This document shows, one piece after another, positions 44,042 to 55,254 of a stretch of 64,000 nucleotides of DNA. The notes under the pieces were generated by a model. It made no database searches, had not been told where the DNA came from, and was given only the letters and a program-made list of their open reading frames with translations. Source of the DNA: Paramecium octaurelia. Its lineage: Eukaryota > Ciliophora > Oligohymenophorea > Peniculida > Parameciidae. The stretch spans positions 451,680-515,679 of the forward strand of contig CAJJDP010000025.1 of the NCBI GenBank assembly GCA_905182995.1. The letters run 5' to 3'. The position numbers were made by a program, and so were the translations under genes. The number at the start of each line of letters is the position of its first letter. Position 1 is the first letter of the stretch.

Positions 44042-45870
44042 TCACTTTGGAGTCAGATATTTAGCTTTAGATTATATCTTTATTGGTTATAAGAAAGACT
44101 GATATTATTAATGTTTAATTGTTCCACTGGCCATCAATGAAGTTAACAGTTAATCTGAACGTCCACATTGTAGTAATAATAAAGCATTTCTCAAACTTTA
44201 ATTACTTTGTTTTTTCCATTTTAAAATTTCATTTAATTCTAATTCCTCCTTTTCTTGTGTCTGATACCTCTTTTGTTTATTTGGGGAAGTGAATTATTCA
44301 TTCTATTATAATTTTTGATCTCCAGAACATACTTGGACATAATCTATAGGTTTTAAAGTCAAACGTTCAATAGATTTGTTATGTTGTTTTTTGATTGAAT
44401 AATTATTTTATTTAATATGCTCAGTATTATTACTATTTTCCCCAATTGCATCATCCCCTTTTCTATTTTCTGGAGCATATTGTGATCTTCTGAATTTATA
44501 ATTCTTCCTCTAACCTTACATCTCTATGCTACTGCTCAATTAATCAGTGAGTTAATTTTTTTTATCCTCCTCCTTAGTTTGACTATCCAGCTACTTAAGT
44601 GTAGGATTCTTTGGTGCTTGATAGCTTTAATGCTAATTAGTATCAACTTTGAAACTATCTTCTAAAGTGTACTGAGTCAAAGATCTAAAATTTTATTAAT
44701 CCTTTATTATTTGTTAATTATTCTATTAAAAATTAAGGGAATCATCACATTATTCAGGAATAATTTAATTTTATCTAGCTCTATTCACTTAATTGAAAAT
44801 CATAGCGTTTAAATTTTTAATTCTATTTTTTAATTTTTATTATCTGTCTGAAACTCTTATTTTTTCATTTTCACAAAAAGATTCATTTTTATTGACTCTC
44901 CTAATTGATTATTGCAATGATTTATTTCTATCAGTGTCATTTGAGTTTAAACTATTGAGCATGCTAATCTTTTCTGTTTCTATGTTAATTTAACTTAAAC
45001 TAGTTTAGATTTTTGATGGTTTAATAGACTTTATCTAATTTTCTGTGACAGTGAATTCTCTTAATTTTTCTAAAAGTATCGATTTCAGGGTATCATTTTC
45101 ATTGTATTTAGAATTCAATAATTTAATCTATGAGTAGTAAGTTTTGATTGTTTATTAAATTTAGGAATTTCTTTGCATTAATTTATTAAATTTATATTCG
45201 TAAGTGCTGGATAAGGTGTCATAATTTATAATTGGTTGTATCAATTGTGGATTGATCAATTGAAATTGTGGCACATCTTGAATTGAAAAAATTGATATTT
45301 CTCTCAAAGGACGAGTGTTGGGTTTCAATTCAAAGAGTTTAAGATTGAGGATCGAGTAAGGTTGTTGATAATCTGGGTTTCTCTGGTTGAAATACTTTGA
45401 TTGTAGAAGTGAGATGTAATCAAAATCAAGTTTATTGTTAACAACTTTTGGCTACAGAGGTTCTTCTGAGAGTCGAATAGAGAGAGAGGTGACTAATCGT
45501 AACTATTATAGGGATTCACTTCTACCCTTTGTTATTTAAAGACTTCTTCGAGTGTTATTCCTCCATAATTTATTTACTTTAAGCTTTGAGTGAACTTCAA
45601 GTGATCTCGAAATTGTAAGGCTGAATTAACAGGAAAATACATTTTATAATAGGAGAATGTCAAATTTACTATTTAGACAAAAGAATTCTAAAAATAATCT
45701 AAATCCCATTAAGGCCATCTCTCTGTTTTTAATATAGTATTTTCAACCTTCTAATTGACTTAGTCAATTTCCAAAATGAGCTCATTTTAATCATTGAGTT
45801 ACATTTTGGACAAGAGAATTAAATGTTCTCTTTTGACAAAAAGTGAGACGATCTTATTTTTCATTTTCAT
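44042..45870 (-). CDS. Large coiled, Gln/Asn/Ser-rich hypothetical protein (601 aa)
   Basis: Unrecognised. One 23-nt intron (GTAGAA..AATAG) joins two frames and gives 602 codons. The N-terminal 200 residues are the better structured part (LEIDQVNQKVENTILK, YYKMYFPVNSALQFRDHL, NKLDFDYISLLQSKYF). The centre has helical segments (KLLNSKYNENDTLKSILLEK) and the rest is polar low complexity with basic patches. An internal ATG at 45642 was considered as the start, but the upstream frame is open, protein-like and has its own ATG at 45870. Lies 60 bp downstream of the NDUFS1-like gene on the same strand. Confidence 0.6.
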
Positions 45871-45930
45871 TTGCTTTTTTTATCAAAATTGTATAAATTT
45901 TATATATAAACATTATAATGTATTTATAAT

Positions 45931-46708
45931 TCATATTTTCTCTATTTATTTTTCATTAACAACGAAGCTGGAATCCTCACTTATATATAGAAGAGTATCT
46001 TTGATAGATTTTGCATAATCGATCAGTATGTCAAAGTCTGAAACTACTCTAGACATCTTGACATCCTAACCATAGATGAGTTTATAAGTCGATTCTATTG
46101 CCAATTATTGATTTTCCATATTCTTATCTCCAACATTGTAAAAATATTCAAGAGGAATGTGTTAATCTACTTAATGAAATTTGTCATTAATAAGTCCATT
46201 TTCTGTGCTCAAAAGATCACAAATAACCTTTATTTTTTATAAGTTATTACTTGAGCTTAGATTTCCCAATTCTTCTCCATTCCGACCACATATATTCCAC
46301 TAATTTAATGAGGATCATCCGTGAGGGCAATATTGATTCCCTTTTGTAATAATGATTATTGGGTCACATTGATCTCAGTGTGGATCTTGTTGTGATATAG
46401 TCCAAGTAATTGAGGATAGAGAGTTGTATATTCAAACAATGTGAATGAATTCTAAATTGGAAGGGACTTACCTATGATCAATATTGGATTTTTGGCATAT
46501 TTTGCTCTTGCTTATACATAACTAAATTTCGAAATGGCATTAACATCATTTGGGATATTGAAGTTAAATTCAATTGAATTAGAAATGAACAATTTTGCAT
46601 TTTGAATTTCGCTATACTTAGAAGCTACTCTTTAATCTAAAATGATATTTTTGAATTATTTCCACATAATATTATTATATGAATAAATGCATCTAATGGA
46701 TAAAGCAT
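45931..46708 (-). CDS. Possible free-standing C-terminal domain of complex I subunit NDUFS1/NuoG
   Basis: A 241-residue protein (introns of 29 and 23 nt). A stretch reading IQNAKLFISNSIEFNFN, KFSYVQARAKYAKNPILIIG and later GIYVVGMEKN has the order and spacing of the C-terminal molybdopterin-oxidoreductase-like domain of NDUFS1 (NxAKVYVIGxNEDFNYN, FSKVLxNAKxPMIIVG, MLFLLGAD). No iron-sulfur cluster motifs are present, so this would be only the non-cofactor domain. Ciliate complex I is known to be unusual in subunit composition; a split NDUFS1 would fit, but this is inference from short motifs. The start (MLYPLDAFIH) is uncertain and a mitochondrial leader may lie in an alternative first exon (MHLLSKCFIH region). 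Confidence 0.4.
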
Positions 46709-46774
46709 TTGCTGAGTAAATGCATATCTATTTTTCAATATTCGAAAATCAAAAGCTCAGACCAGAATTATCAG

Positions 46775-47703
46775 ATGTCGTAGTTTAGTTAGGTCGAGTT
46801 AAACCCAGACAAAGAGATTAAAAATAATTTGAAGGTAGAACTAAAGAATGAAAGTAAAGCAAATTATCATTGACAATTTAGATTATGAAACCGAATTGGC
46901 CACATAGGATTTAGAAACTAAACTCTAATCTTAAAATTAGAAGTTGTTGGAAAAATCCAATGATTTTGACATCCAAGAAAATCAAATTAATCTAAGTCAG
47001 GCTCGAGAGTTCATTCAGAATATTCCCAACATGGATCTAAAAAATGTTGAAAGCCTAACAGAAGTTGGAATCCAAGCTGTAGAAATATTTAAAACCTAAC
47101 TTGAAGATTGTGAAGGCTATGAACTGCTTGAGAATAATCAAGATGAATTTGTTTTTTGGATTAGATATTATGAAACACCTGAAAAGTTTCAAATTACATA
47201 AATGAGATATAAGTTCACACTCAACACAACAATTTAAAATTACATTTCATTTATGAGAGACCTACAACTACAGAAGTAACTAGATTCATCAGTGGATTAG
47301 TTTGAATCTCATTATTCAGATGAAGGATTACAGATCAATTACTTGAGATATAAGAAAATACTTTTTATGGACCCAAGAGATTTTCTATATATCAAATACA
47401 CAAAATTTATTGATGAAGATACTGTGATTGAAATCAGTAAATCATTTGAAAATCAGGACTTTCAACCTTAGTATCTTAATATTTTAACATAGTGTGCCCA
47501 CGACCAAATCAACTACACGAGCCATTCTGCTTTTGAGTGGAAATTTAATAAAATAAGTGGAACCAAATAAAATTGAAATTTTAACATTCTCTGAATGCAA
47601 TATGAAGTTGAAATTAAAACCAGCCATGACTAAATCAGCCAGCAAAAATGAAATTAAGAAATTGATAAAAAAATATCGTGATCATTTTAATTCAATTTAA
47701 TGA
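46775..47703 (+). CDS. START-domain-like lipid-binding protein
   Basis: 292 residues, two introns (28 and 22 nt). The N-terminal 80 residues are helical and charged; the rest resembles a START domain: FVFWIRYYETPEKFQITQMRY, FMDPRDFLYIKYTKF (the typical xxPRDFxxxxxxxx strand), then, after the second intron, RAILLLSGNLIKQVEPNKIEI and a final amphipathic helix (SASKNEIKKLIKKYRDHF). START proteins hold one lipid, often sterol or phospholipid, in a closed cavity. The second intron is needed: without it the C-terminal START strands are in the wrong frame. The lipid cannot be predicted. No signal or membrane segment, so probably cytosolic. Confidence 0.72.
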
Positions 47704-47876
47704 TTATATATAATTAATCTAATCTCATTCTTCTTATATACATAAAGTTCATCTCGAGAATAACAAATACAAGTCTATTGTAATCAACAAGTCTCAAAAC
47801 TCAATCAATTATTTGAAGCTACAAATTATAAATTTATTGCATAATCTTAACTTAAATTAATTTATTTACTCGTTAA

Positions 47877-48449
47877 ATGAACCTAGATTAAGCATTCACA
47901 TTTGGATAGGATTGTTATAATCAAGATTTAGCCAATCCATCTAAGCATCCCAGAATCAGTAAAAAATCGCCTTTTTATTCTATTGTCAAACCAACTACGT
48001 AATATATGTCACTATAAGCAAGATCACAAAAAAATTATCGAATAAAGGATCCGTCGGTCCAATAATTAACATAGACCATTTAAAAGAATACTAATAAGGA
48101 GAATTACAATTCTCATTAATAAAATGTTGTTGTACCTAAACATACGCGAAATCCAACTGATCTTAATTTGATAAGATTTGACACATCTCCGAATTCCAAA
48201 ATAGAAATCTCGAACAATTCAAGATCCAACAACTAACCATAAGACCATTAAAGAAGACTTTCATTCAATACTCCCAATCAAACTATTAGAACTTCATTGC
48301 CCCCTGTTAATAATACTGAAAAATATAAAAAAATAGCCATTTCAATGAAAGAACTCATCTAAAAATAAAAATACTGCTATGAAATCGGAGATTATGAATA
48401 AATAGAGCTTATATTTGAAAAACTTGATTTACTTTGTGATTAACTTTGA
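47877..48449 (+). CDS. Hypothetical basic Asn/Ser/Gln-rich protein (190 aa)
   Basis: Intronless frame of 191 codons. Residues 1-150 are polar and probably disordered (HPRISKKSPFYSIVKPT, TRNPTDLNLIRFDTSPNS). The last 40 residues form a helix with hydrophobic spacing (KIAISMKELIQKQKYCYEIGD, LIFEKLDLLCDQL), which may be an interaction helix. No recognised family. Reads clean with TAA/TAG as Gln, 17 or so of them. Confidence 0.55.
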
Positions 48450-49086
48450 TAAATATATATATTAATTAATTATACTATAAAATATAATCATAAAATTATT
48501 GGCATATCAAAGTAGATTTTAATCCTAAAATTTATAGAAACCCCAAATATGAACTCATTGAAAATTATAATCTTTAAAATTTAATGAATATTTGGACCAA
48601 ATCTTCAAGTTGTTTGGTTCAATAATTGAAATTAATGAAAAAATTTAGTAACTATCCATAATGCACTTTTAATCTTAAAAAAGTTAGGAAATATTGCTTT
48701 CAATTCTCTAGTAACAGTGTTTTAGTAATAATCATTGCAATAAAAAATGATTAGAATTTTATAAATCGGAGGGAATCATATGATAACAATCTTAAGTAAT
48801 TTGTAAACGTTAAGAAATTTTAAGTAAAATCTCAATAAGCATCAACACAAAATAAGAATTTGTAAGTATATTTAAGTCAATACAAAAAGCTAAATTTTAT
48901 GGTGATTTAATTTTAAAATATCAAATTTATCTTTTGAGTTTTGTTGTATGATTATCCATTCTAGGAATTGTGATTACTTAATTATTTGACATCCAAAATT
49001 CAAGAATAAAAATAATTTGTAGATGATATTAATTTGCTAAATATTTTTTAGTTGTTTTATTCAATAAATTATAAAATTAACGACTT
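48450..49086. other. Intergenic, AT-rich
   Basis: About 640 bp with frequent TGA in all frames and no protein-like stretch, repeat or RNA gene that I can recognise. Probably 3' flank of the gene at 47877 and promoter of the gene at 49087. Confidence 0.5.
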
Positions 49087-50017
49087 ATGAGTAATGCTGC
49101 AGAAAAAATAAGTGATTTATTCAATGTTTCCCTAAATGAACTTGAAACGAATATTGTTGCAAGTGCTGTCAAATTCAATTCATAACCTTAGCGTTTGCTT
49201 GATGTATAATTTATAATAATGTTGTTTAGGAATTATAATAATCAGTGATGGACTTTAAGTCTAAATTTTATGAATCTCTGCATAACTTATTACAATTTAT
49301 AGCTTAAGTTAATAATGGCAAGGATATATTAAAGATAGCTCAATAAGTCGAAACTAACATAACAAAATTCAAATAATAATAACTTCTTGTGTAGATGAAA
49401 GTAGTGCTTAATAGCAAACTAAAAGCTTTATTGGAAACATTTTGTGGAGAAAATCAACAAAAATTTGAAGTATTAAATTTTATAAAAATTATAGGTCTAA
49501 AATTAAATCAAACATCTTAAAGAGTCATTGTTAAAGATTGAAACAACTCTAATGGAATAGTAATAGCTGACATCTACGCCATAATAAAATTTTATAACTC
49601 CATATCCAAAGAAAAATTTTATCACTGCATCCTCTTAAGATATCTTGACACCTAATTTAAGTGATGAAGCTGAAATGAGAGGGAAAGGTTTCTTCATCAC
49701 TCCGGAAAATAGACAACAACAGCCAAGGCAATTTGATCACTCTTAATAATAATATTCTTCAAATGAAAGTAACTCTGTATAATAAAATAAAACTTTAAAT
49801 TCCTTCGACAAAGAAAAATCTGAAGATAAAACAGATTTACAAAGCCCATTTTTTGGATTACAATAAAATCATCCCCAACAACCAAAACTGTTTTAAAATG
49901 AAATAATGAATGATTATTTGCAAAGAGTTCCTCTGGATGAAGGTCCTTAAGAATCGCAATTATTAGATGAATCTAATCAATATTTTCATTAAGATCAAAT
50001 AATTAAAACAACACAAC

Positions 50018-50060
<43 letters not shown>

Positions 50061-50571
50061 GCAATAATCGAATAAGAATCAATAAAAGTAGCAAGCATAA
50101 CCTTAAAAATAAACTCAATGGCAAAATTTATAATTATAATAAACATTCTAACATATAGATTCATTATAAACTACTAGAACTGAACAATTTGAAACTCAAG
50201 CTAGAGTATCAACTCCAAAAGAAAATTAGATCTAAACTCGAAATTAATCAGTTGAACCAAATATCAGAGAGATTTCTTAATCGCCTAATGGAAAAAGATT
50301 AATACAAACTTCAAAATCAAAGGAACCATTTTCTAGATGCAGATCATCTTTGGAAACAACAAATCTGCTTCAAAAATTAAACTCAGCTGAAGCATCAAAG
50401 TCAACCAATAAACTTAATAAATCAAAATCAAATAAAGAAAATTAAGCTTAGCCTATGGTTAAGTGTTCAAAGCCTAGTAAACCTTAAATTACTGTTTAAA
50501 AACAGAAAAATTAAGTAGTTACCAGGCCTCAGTCATCTATAAATTTAGTTAAAAAATAAAAGTCAAATTGA
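49087..50571 (+). CDS. Gln-rich protein with an 18-residue polyglutamine run
   Basis: 477 residues, introns of 26 and 25 nt near the 5' end. The first 150 residues are helical (ISDLFNVSLNELETNIVAS, SVMDFKSKFYESLHNLLQFI, LKALLETFCGENQQKFE) and could form a small folded domain. The remainder is Gln/Ser/Asn/Lys-rich and disordered, with the polyglutamine tract at about two thirds of the length and a basic, Ser-rich C-terminus with KCSKPSKPQITVQK. No recognised family. Glutamine-rich proteins with such tails are often RNA-binding or transcription related, but nothing here proves that. Confidence 0.6.
50014..50067 (+). repeat. TAA microsatellite encoding polyglutamine
   Basis: In the frame of the surrounding gene: CAA twice, TAA thirteen times (50020-50058), TAG, CAA, TAA, making 18 consecutive glutamines. 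In the standard code the same tract would be fifteen stop codons. It is flanked by ACA ACA upstream and TCG AAT downstream in the same frame. Confidence 0.9.
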
Positions 50572-50859
50572 TTCCTTTTTATTTGTTTTATATATAATGA
50601 GGCTTAATATATATAAATTTTGATAACATTGTAAATTTTTTATTGGTATTTCTTTGATATTCTATCATAATTTAAAGTTTTATGCTGTGTAAAAAATCAA
50701 TAAAATAATAAATTGTATGTATTGTTAAAGAGAATTCGCTCAGAACTTGAAAAATTCCATTGAAAAAAATATAAAGTTTAAATGTTAATACATTCCATTT
50801 ATATCCATTTTATCTTGCTCTCGATTATAATTTCTATATTTACAAGTGCATATAAATCA
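50572..50859. other. Intergenic, AT-rich
   Basis: About 290 bp between convergent stop codons. The plus-strand frame that starts at 50782 is hydrophobic, unbalanced and lies antisense to the better-supported gene at 50860-51274, so I do not accept it. Confidence 0.4.
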
Positions 50860-51274
50860 TCAAGATTTTTTTATATCAAAAATAATTTCAATGCTGCTTT
50901 CTTTCTATGTGATTTTTGGCTTACCAGTTACTTGGCTTTACAGATTCAATTTTTAAAAAAAAACATAGTATTAATTTTATTATTCTTTATCGCTTTCTTA
51001 TATAAGGCCTGATATCTCTAAAACTTTTTCTTCTGGAAAAAGACGGAACTTCAATTCACTTGATTCTTTTTATTTAAATTTTTCCATCTTAATAATAATC
51101 TTTAAAGTTTTATCATCGTATTTTTATTGAACTTGGTAATATTTATTAATTACAGACAAATTATTGGTTACTAAGGACTTTAGATAGTTCTTGATTCAAA
51201 AGTTTGTTTTCTTAAGCCAGCCTTTCATTTTCAATTTCTTATTTTCTTACCTCTTCATTTCTATTATTTGACAT
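50860..51274 (-). CDS. Small helical protein (130 aa)
   Basis: A 22-nt intron (GTAATT..CCAAG) near the middle gives 131 codons exactly. N-terminal half is a Glu/Gln coiled coil (RNEEVRKQEIENERLAQENKLLNQEL); the C-terminal half is mixed and looks like alternating strands (YDDKTLKIIIKMEK, SELKFRLFPEEKVLEISG, SSIEIIFDIKKS). Coiled coil followed by a small beta-rich domain suggests an oligomer-forming adaptor. Family not recognised. Its start codon is only 12 bp from that of the divergent gene at 51287. Confidence 0.6.
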
Positions 51275-51286
51275 TTAATTAATTTA

Positions 51287-52705
51287 ATGTTTCCTAACAT
51301 AATTAAACCTCACATAAAGCCAAGATCATTTTCAGTCAACGTCGATTACTCTGGAATGAAATCAAAGGCAAAAAGAAACATCTCACATTATTCTTATAAA
51401 ATAGTAGAGAAACTACACGCATAACCAGCACCAAATGGGATTATAAATATAGTTCCTTAAAAAGAAAAACCAGGCTCATTAATAATAATCATTGAGAATG
51501 TTGAGGACTTTTTAAAAGAGATGGCTTAAAATCATAAATACTAATAATTTTTAAAGTTCAAAGATTTCCTTAATGAGAAATAAATTACTCAATTTTTTCA
51601 TTACATCTAAAATTTTCTAATAAATTTATAGAGCTCGATGTTTGAACACCACTATTGTACTTTCTAATTAAATAAAAAACCTATTGACATTGAGACAGCA
51701 GACAGTAAAACTGTTTACGAAGTTATAACAGAATTTATGCTTCGGCATTAAAAACAGCATGAAAATCTTTATATTTATGGAGGAGACTTTTCATTAATAC
51801 ACAAATCGGAGTTTCGATAAATTATCTATATTTCTGAATAGAGAATTGAAAAGTAAATGAACCAAGAAATCAAAGTAAATGAAAAAGCATTTCGATTTAG
51901 GACTTAAATTCAAAGTTAAATGAATGATGCGAATTCTGAAGATATACTTATAGATAATCGATTGTATTAAATTGGCATGCATAAGAAAAACAAAGAGATT
52001 AAATAATATTTACAATAATAAAACATAGAGAAGAGAGAGTTAAATTAACCATCAAGTATTAATGATTTAATGTCTCTAGGGAATTCGAAGGAGTTATAAA
52101 TTAAAAAGTTTATCGGTTTAAAAGAGAAGAAAATAGATTTAGCTGAAGAATTACCATAAATTTGTGAATAAATTTATGATAAATTTACAAGAATTTTCTA
52201 ATTAGAATATATAAATGTAGATAAGGAAGTATTTTCTTAATTTTTATTGCTTTGTGAACTCACTATCTAATATTCTAAAAACCTAACCTTAGAACAATAG
52301 ATCACTAGATTTAATGAAGATAATGAGAAATTTCGATTGCTAATAAAGAATGTACTTTATTTTGAGTTCAAAATATTAAAGTGCATGAACCTAAATTTAC
52401 AAAAATTGTAAAATTGTGTTATTCAAGCATTATTGAAATTTATCAATTAAGATACAAAATCCCAAGAAGCACTCAACAAAATTTACTGGAATGCCTTCTT
52501 GAGATTCAAAACATTTTATATTGACTAAAAATGGACAACAAGTGATTTTCGTTATTTTTTGCTTTTGCTTAACGAAGAATCTCCACTTACTCTATAGATC
52601 TATTTATAATTACCAATCAGAGAATTATCAAAGGCAATTTTCTCACTCAGCGAAGACCTTCTGCAATAGATAGTATGGTAAATATTATATACTAAATAAT
52701 TATGA
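51287..52705 (+). CDS. Hypothetical helical protein (472 aa), intronless
   Basis: A single open frame of 473 codons, one of the longest intronless genes here. The N-terminus (MFPNIIKPHIKPRSFSVNVD) is basic. The body is mixed alpha with conserved-looking hydrophobic helices: KIVEKLHAQPAPNGIINIV, VYEVITEFMLRHQKQHENLYIYG, DKFTRIFQLEYINVDKEVF, LLCELTIQYSKNLTLEQQ, and an alpha-solenoid-like C-terminal part (NKIYWNAFLRFKTFYIDQKW, RYFLLLLNEESPLTLQIYLQ). No domain recognised, no signal or membrane segment. The ATG at 51356 is an alternative start, but the frame upstream is open and protein-like. Confidence 0.65.
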
Positions 52706-52803
52706 ATATAATAAAAGTTAAGTAATTATTTACTACGCATTAATATATTCCTTAATAGCTATCGTTTTATTATTTCAAATCTAGCAATTAAAAATTATTA
52801 CTA

Positions 52804-53121
52804 ATGATTTCTCAATCTCCAGGATTCAAGTTGACTCCAATGACTCCCTTAAGCATTCATCACAAAATGGAAATTATTGAAGATGAACCGGATGATTTAG
52901 AATTGGATCAATCCAAAATATCCTTTAATGAAAACCTCATTGTGTGTACATACAAACCATGTCAGAGTGTTACAATGATCTCAAAGACAATTTTGAAGCT
53001 GAAAGGGTAACCTAATACTGATTGGGTAAATCCTAGTCTTTAAAAAGAACAAAGAAAGAGATCAACCTCGATATTGAGATACTCATAATCTCCAACAAGA
53101 ATCTCGTCAATTTACTTGTGA
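52804..53121 (+). CDS. Small hypothetical protein with an RVxF-like site (105 aa)
   Basis: Intronless 106-codon frame. Sequence begins SPGFKLTPMTPLSIHHKM, continues with an acidic stretch (IIEDEPDDLELD), then SKISFNENLIVCTYKPC and ends in a Ser/Arg-rich basic tail (RKRSTSILRYSQSPTRI). KISF after an acidic patch fits the loose RVxF consensus for protein phosphatase 1 docking, and the small, disordered build resembles PP1 regulators, but this is a weak motif. Prolines in TP pairs could be phosphorylation sites. Family not recognised. Confidence 0.55.
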
Positions 53122-53679
53122 TTTTATTTGTTTTATGCTTTAAATTTAGTCATTACAAAACTTCCTTCTTACTGAAACTACAACAAAGTAAAATCATATT
53201 ATCATGTTTAAACTAAATCCTACAAATAATTTATAAATCATCATAAATTATAAATGAAGAAATGTTTTCAAATTGCCAATTATTAATCCAAATCACTTTC
53301 ATCCAAATTGAAGAATTGTTCATGTCTTAGAAATCAAATTTAATTATTATTATCTATTTAAACATTTTTTCTACAGTCTTTCCATTTATGATATAATTAA
53401 TAAATTCAATATTTCAATTTATATCTTAGACTTGAGAAGAGAAAATACAAGTTTATGACAATTCTACACACTTTTACATGAATAATAAAATATATGAAAA
53501 TCAGTTTATTGAACTAATTTTTGCTTCCTTATTTAATTTATTTATTATTGCTAATTTTCTTCCAGAATTAATTAAATATTTTATATAAATAACATTAAAA
53601 TTAAATATAAAGTAGTTAAATTAATAAAATATTGTTAATATTACATTTATTATTTGTTACTTCATTCCTAATATATAAA
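53122..53679. other. Intergenic, AT-rich
   Basis: About 560 bp of low-complexity AT sequence with no protein-like frame on either strand and no RNA gene recognised. Confidence 0.5.
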
Positions 53680-53945
53680 ATGGAATATTAATCTTTATAA
53701 CATTAATTCTTCCTTGTTTGTTTAAGAAGCTAGCAATTAAAAATTTTTGGATGAAGTCCTAAATGATATAAATAGAACAATAAAATTAAGAGAAGATTTA
53801 AAACTATCTAGAAAAATAACAGTTCTGCATTTTTTATTCTCTAACATAGACTGGTCAAAATTTAATAGTTACAACTTCAAATAGGGAGTTGATGATAATA
53901 ATAGGGAGGTAGAAGCAAATTTGGAATAATCGTAAACAATTTTGA
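53680..53945 (+). CDS. Possible small protein (about 75 aa), model incomplete
   Basis: A helical, protein-like stretch (KFLDEVLNDINRTIKLREDL, then ITVLHFLFSNIDW) continues after a plausible 31-nt intron (GTCAAA..AATAG) to a TGA at 53943-53945, two bases short of the convergent U1-C stop. The ATG at 53680 is in a different frame from the helical part, and no normal intron joins them, so the 5' end is unresolved. Tight convergence with a real gene supports it being genuine. Confidence 0.35.
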
Positions 53946-53947
53946 TT

Positions 53948-54346
53948 TCAATATCTCATTTGCATTCCTGGGGGCATCATATTATAAGGCGTTGGCTAAT
54001 AAGCTCCTTGAGGTGGGAGAATCAACGTAGGTTAGGGCATGTATTAGGTCCTTGTGCCACTCAATCCTAAACTATCAATAGTTTCTACAAACGCAGGAGT
54101 GAGTAAGCCTTAAAACACAGAGGAGTGTGTAATGAGTAATCTTTTGATTGTGTCTTTAGAGATAAAGGTTGGGATGATATTCTTCTAAAAGGATGCTTTC
54201 AATTAATCTACTAAATCACTCATTACAGCTCTATAATAGTCTTCTCTAGCACTAATGTGTTTTTTTCCGAGTGAGTGTTGTTTTCTTCCACTTGGGGAGG
54301 AGTGTGTGAGATAAATTCCGCAATATTCACAATAAAACTTAGGCAT
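53948..54346 (-). CDS. SNRPC: U1 small nuclear ribonucleoprotein C
   Basis: Component of the U1 snRNP that stabilises pairing of U1 snRNA with the 5' splice site. The intronless 132-residue protein begins [19 protein letters not shown] and continues [20 protein letters not shown]: the U1-C zinc finger (C-x2-C-x12-H-x5-H), its SPSxRKxH signature in the local form SPSGRKQH, and the KDYY-like helix are all present. The C-terminus is the usual Pro/Met/Gln-rich tail ([12 protein letters not shown]). Length is near that of fungal and animal U1-C (about 130-230). In a genome with introns of about 25 nt, U1-C must work in a spliceosome recognising very short introns. Confidence 0.95.
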
Positions 54347-54427
54347 TTAAAATAAATAATGTTTGTATATATTTATTATGGAGGGTATTAAATAATTATT
54401 AATAACAATTAATAATATATATAACTT

Positions 54428-55192
54428 ATGCAGGGGGCAAGATTTGTGGAGACCAACTTGGTATAGAAGATGCTGAGAAATCAAAACTACGATTTCCACA
54501 AAAGGAAATTGGATGAAATCTAAACGGAGTAATGATTATCTTGTATGGCTAATAGTAAGAAGGCAAGATTTGCTTTTAAGGATTTGCCTATTCTGAGTAA
54601 AACCTAGCAAATAAAGGCGAAATCTTCTAGATTTTAAAAGTCAGAATAGAGAAAAAGAATTGACGAATAAAATTAATATCTCAGTTCGCATATAATCGAA
54701 ATATAAGAAGGTAAGAACTCTCAATTCAGATCAATATGGACAGTGTAAAATTTGAGAGAGAAAGCATATGTAATGGAATTCAAGAGAATTTTTAGGCTGA
54801 CACTTCTCAATGGTGTGAGAACACTTTGGGTAAAAGACTTCATTCGCCTCTGAGAAGGAAGTAATAGCAATAGATTGATGAAGAAAATTAAGAGTTACAA
54901 AAAAGACTTGAATTAACCAAATAAATTTTATTAGAAAAGCAACAAGAACAAATATCTAAATATGAAAAACTTCGTGATCACATGACTCGAGTATTAAGAC
55001 TTATTTACCTAGATCAAAACTAAGGGACCTAATTCTCCAATGACGAATACTCATTTTCCATCAGTAAAGAGTAAAAGCACTACTCAATTTGTTAACAAGC
55101 CATACTAATCTGATTCAATAATACAAAACAATAGAATGAATGACTTGTTAAAGTCAGAAATCAATATAAGCAAAATATCTAAATTAGAATGA
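54428..55192 (+). CDS. Basic coiled-coil protein (229 aa)
   Basis: Four exons (introns 27, 26 and 22 nt) give 230 codons. The protein is Lys/Arg/Gln-rich with coiled-coil segments (RRKQQQQIDEENQELQKRLEL, LEKQQEQISKYEKLRDHMTR) between a basic N-terminus (FVETNLVQKMLRNQNYDFHKR) and a Ser/Thr/Asn-rich tail (KGPNSPMTNTHFPSVKSKS). The 26-nt second intron joins two frames that otherwise end in TGA. No recognised family; a short basic coiled coil beside the giant coiled-coil gene could be a cytoskeletal adaptor, which is only a guess. The upstream ATG at about 54380 would need an unusually long intron. Confidence 0.55.
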
Positions 55193-55254
55193 ATGATATT
55201 TCTATTCAATTATTAATATAATTTATTTAGTATATTATAGGACATAACAAAAAA

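Noticed and set aside
45794-46018. Plus-strand hydrophobic frame of 74 codons
   Set aside because: Antisense of the 5' end of the coiled protein at 44042-45870 and the end of the NDUFS1-like gene.
50782-51012. Plus-strand frame with signal-peptide-like sequence
   Set aside because: Antisense to the spliced minus-strand gene at 50860-51274, which has an exact codon count and balanced composition.
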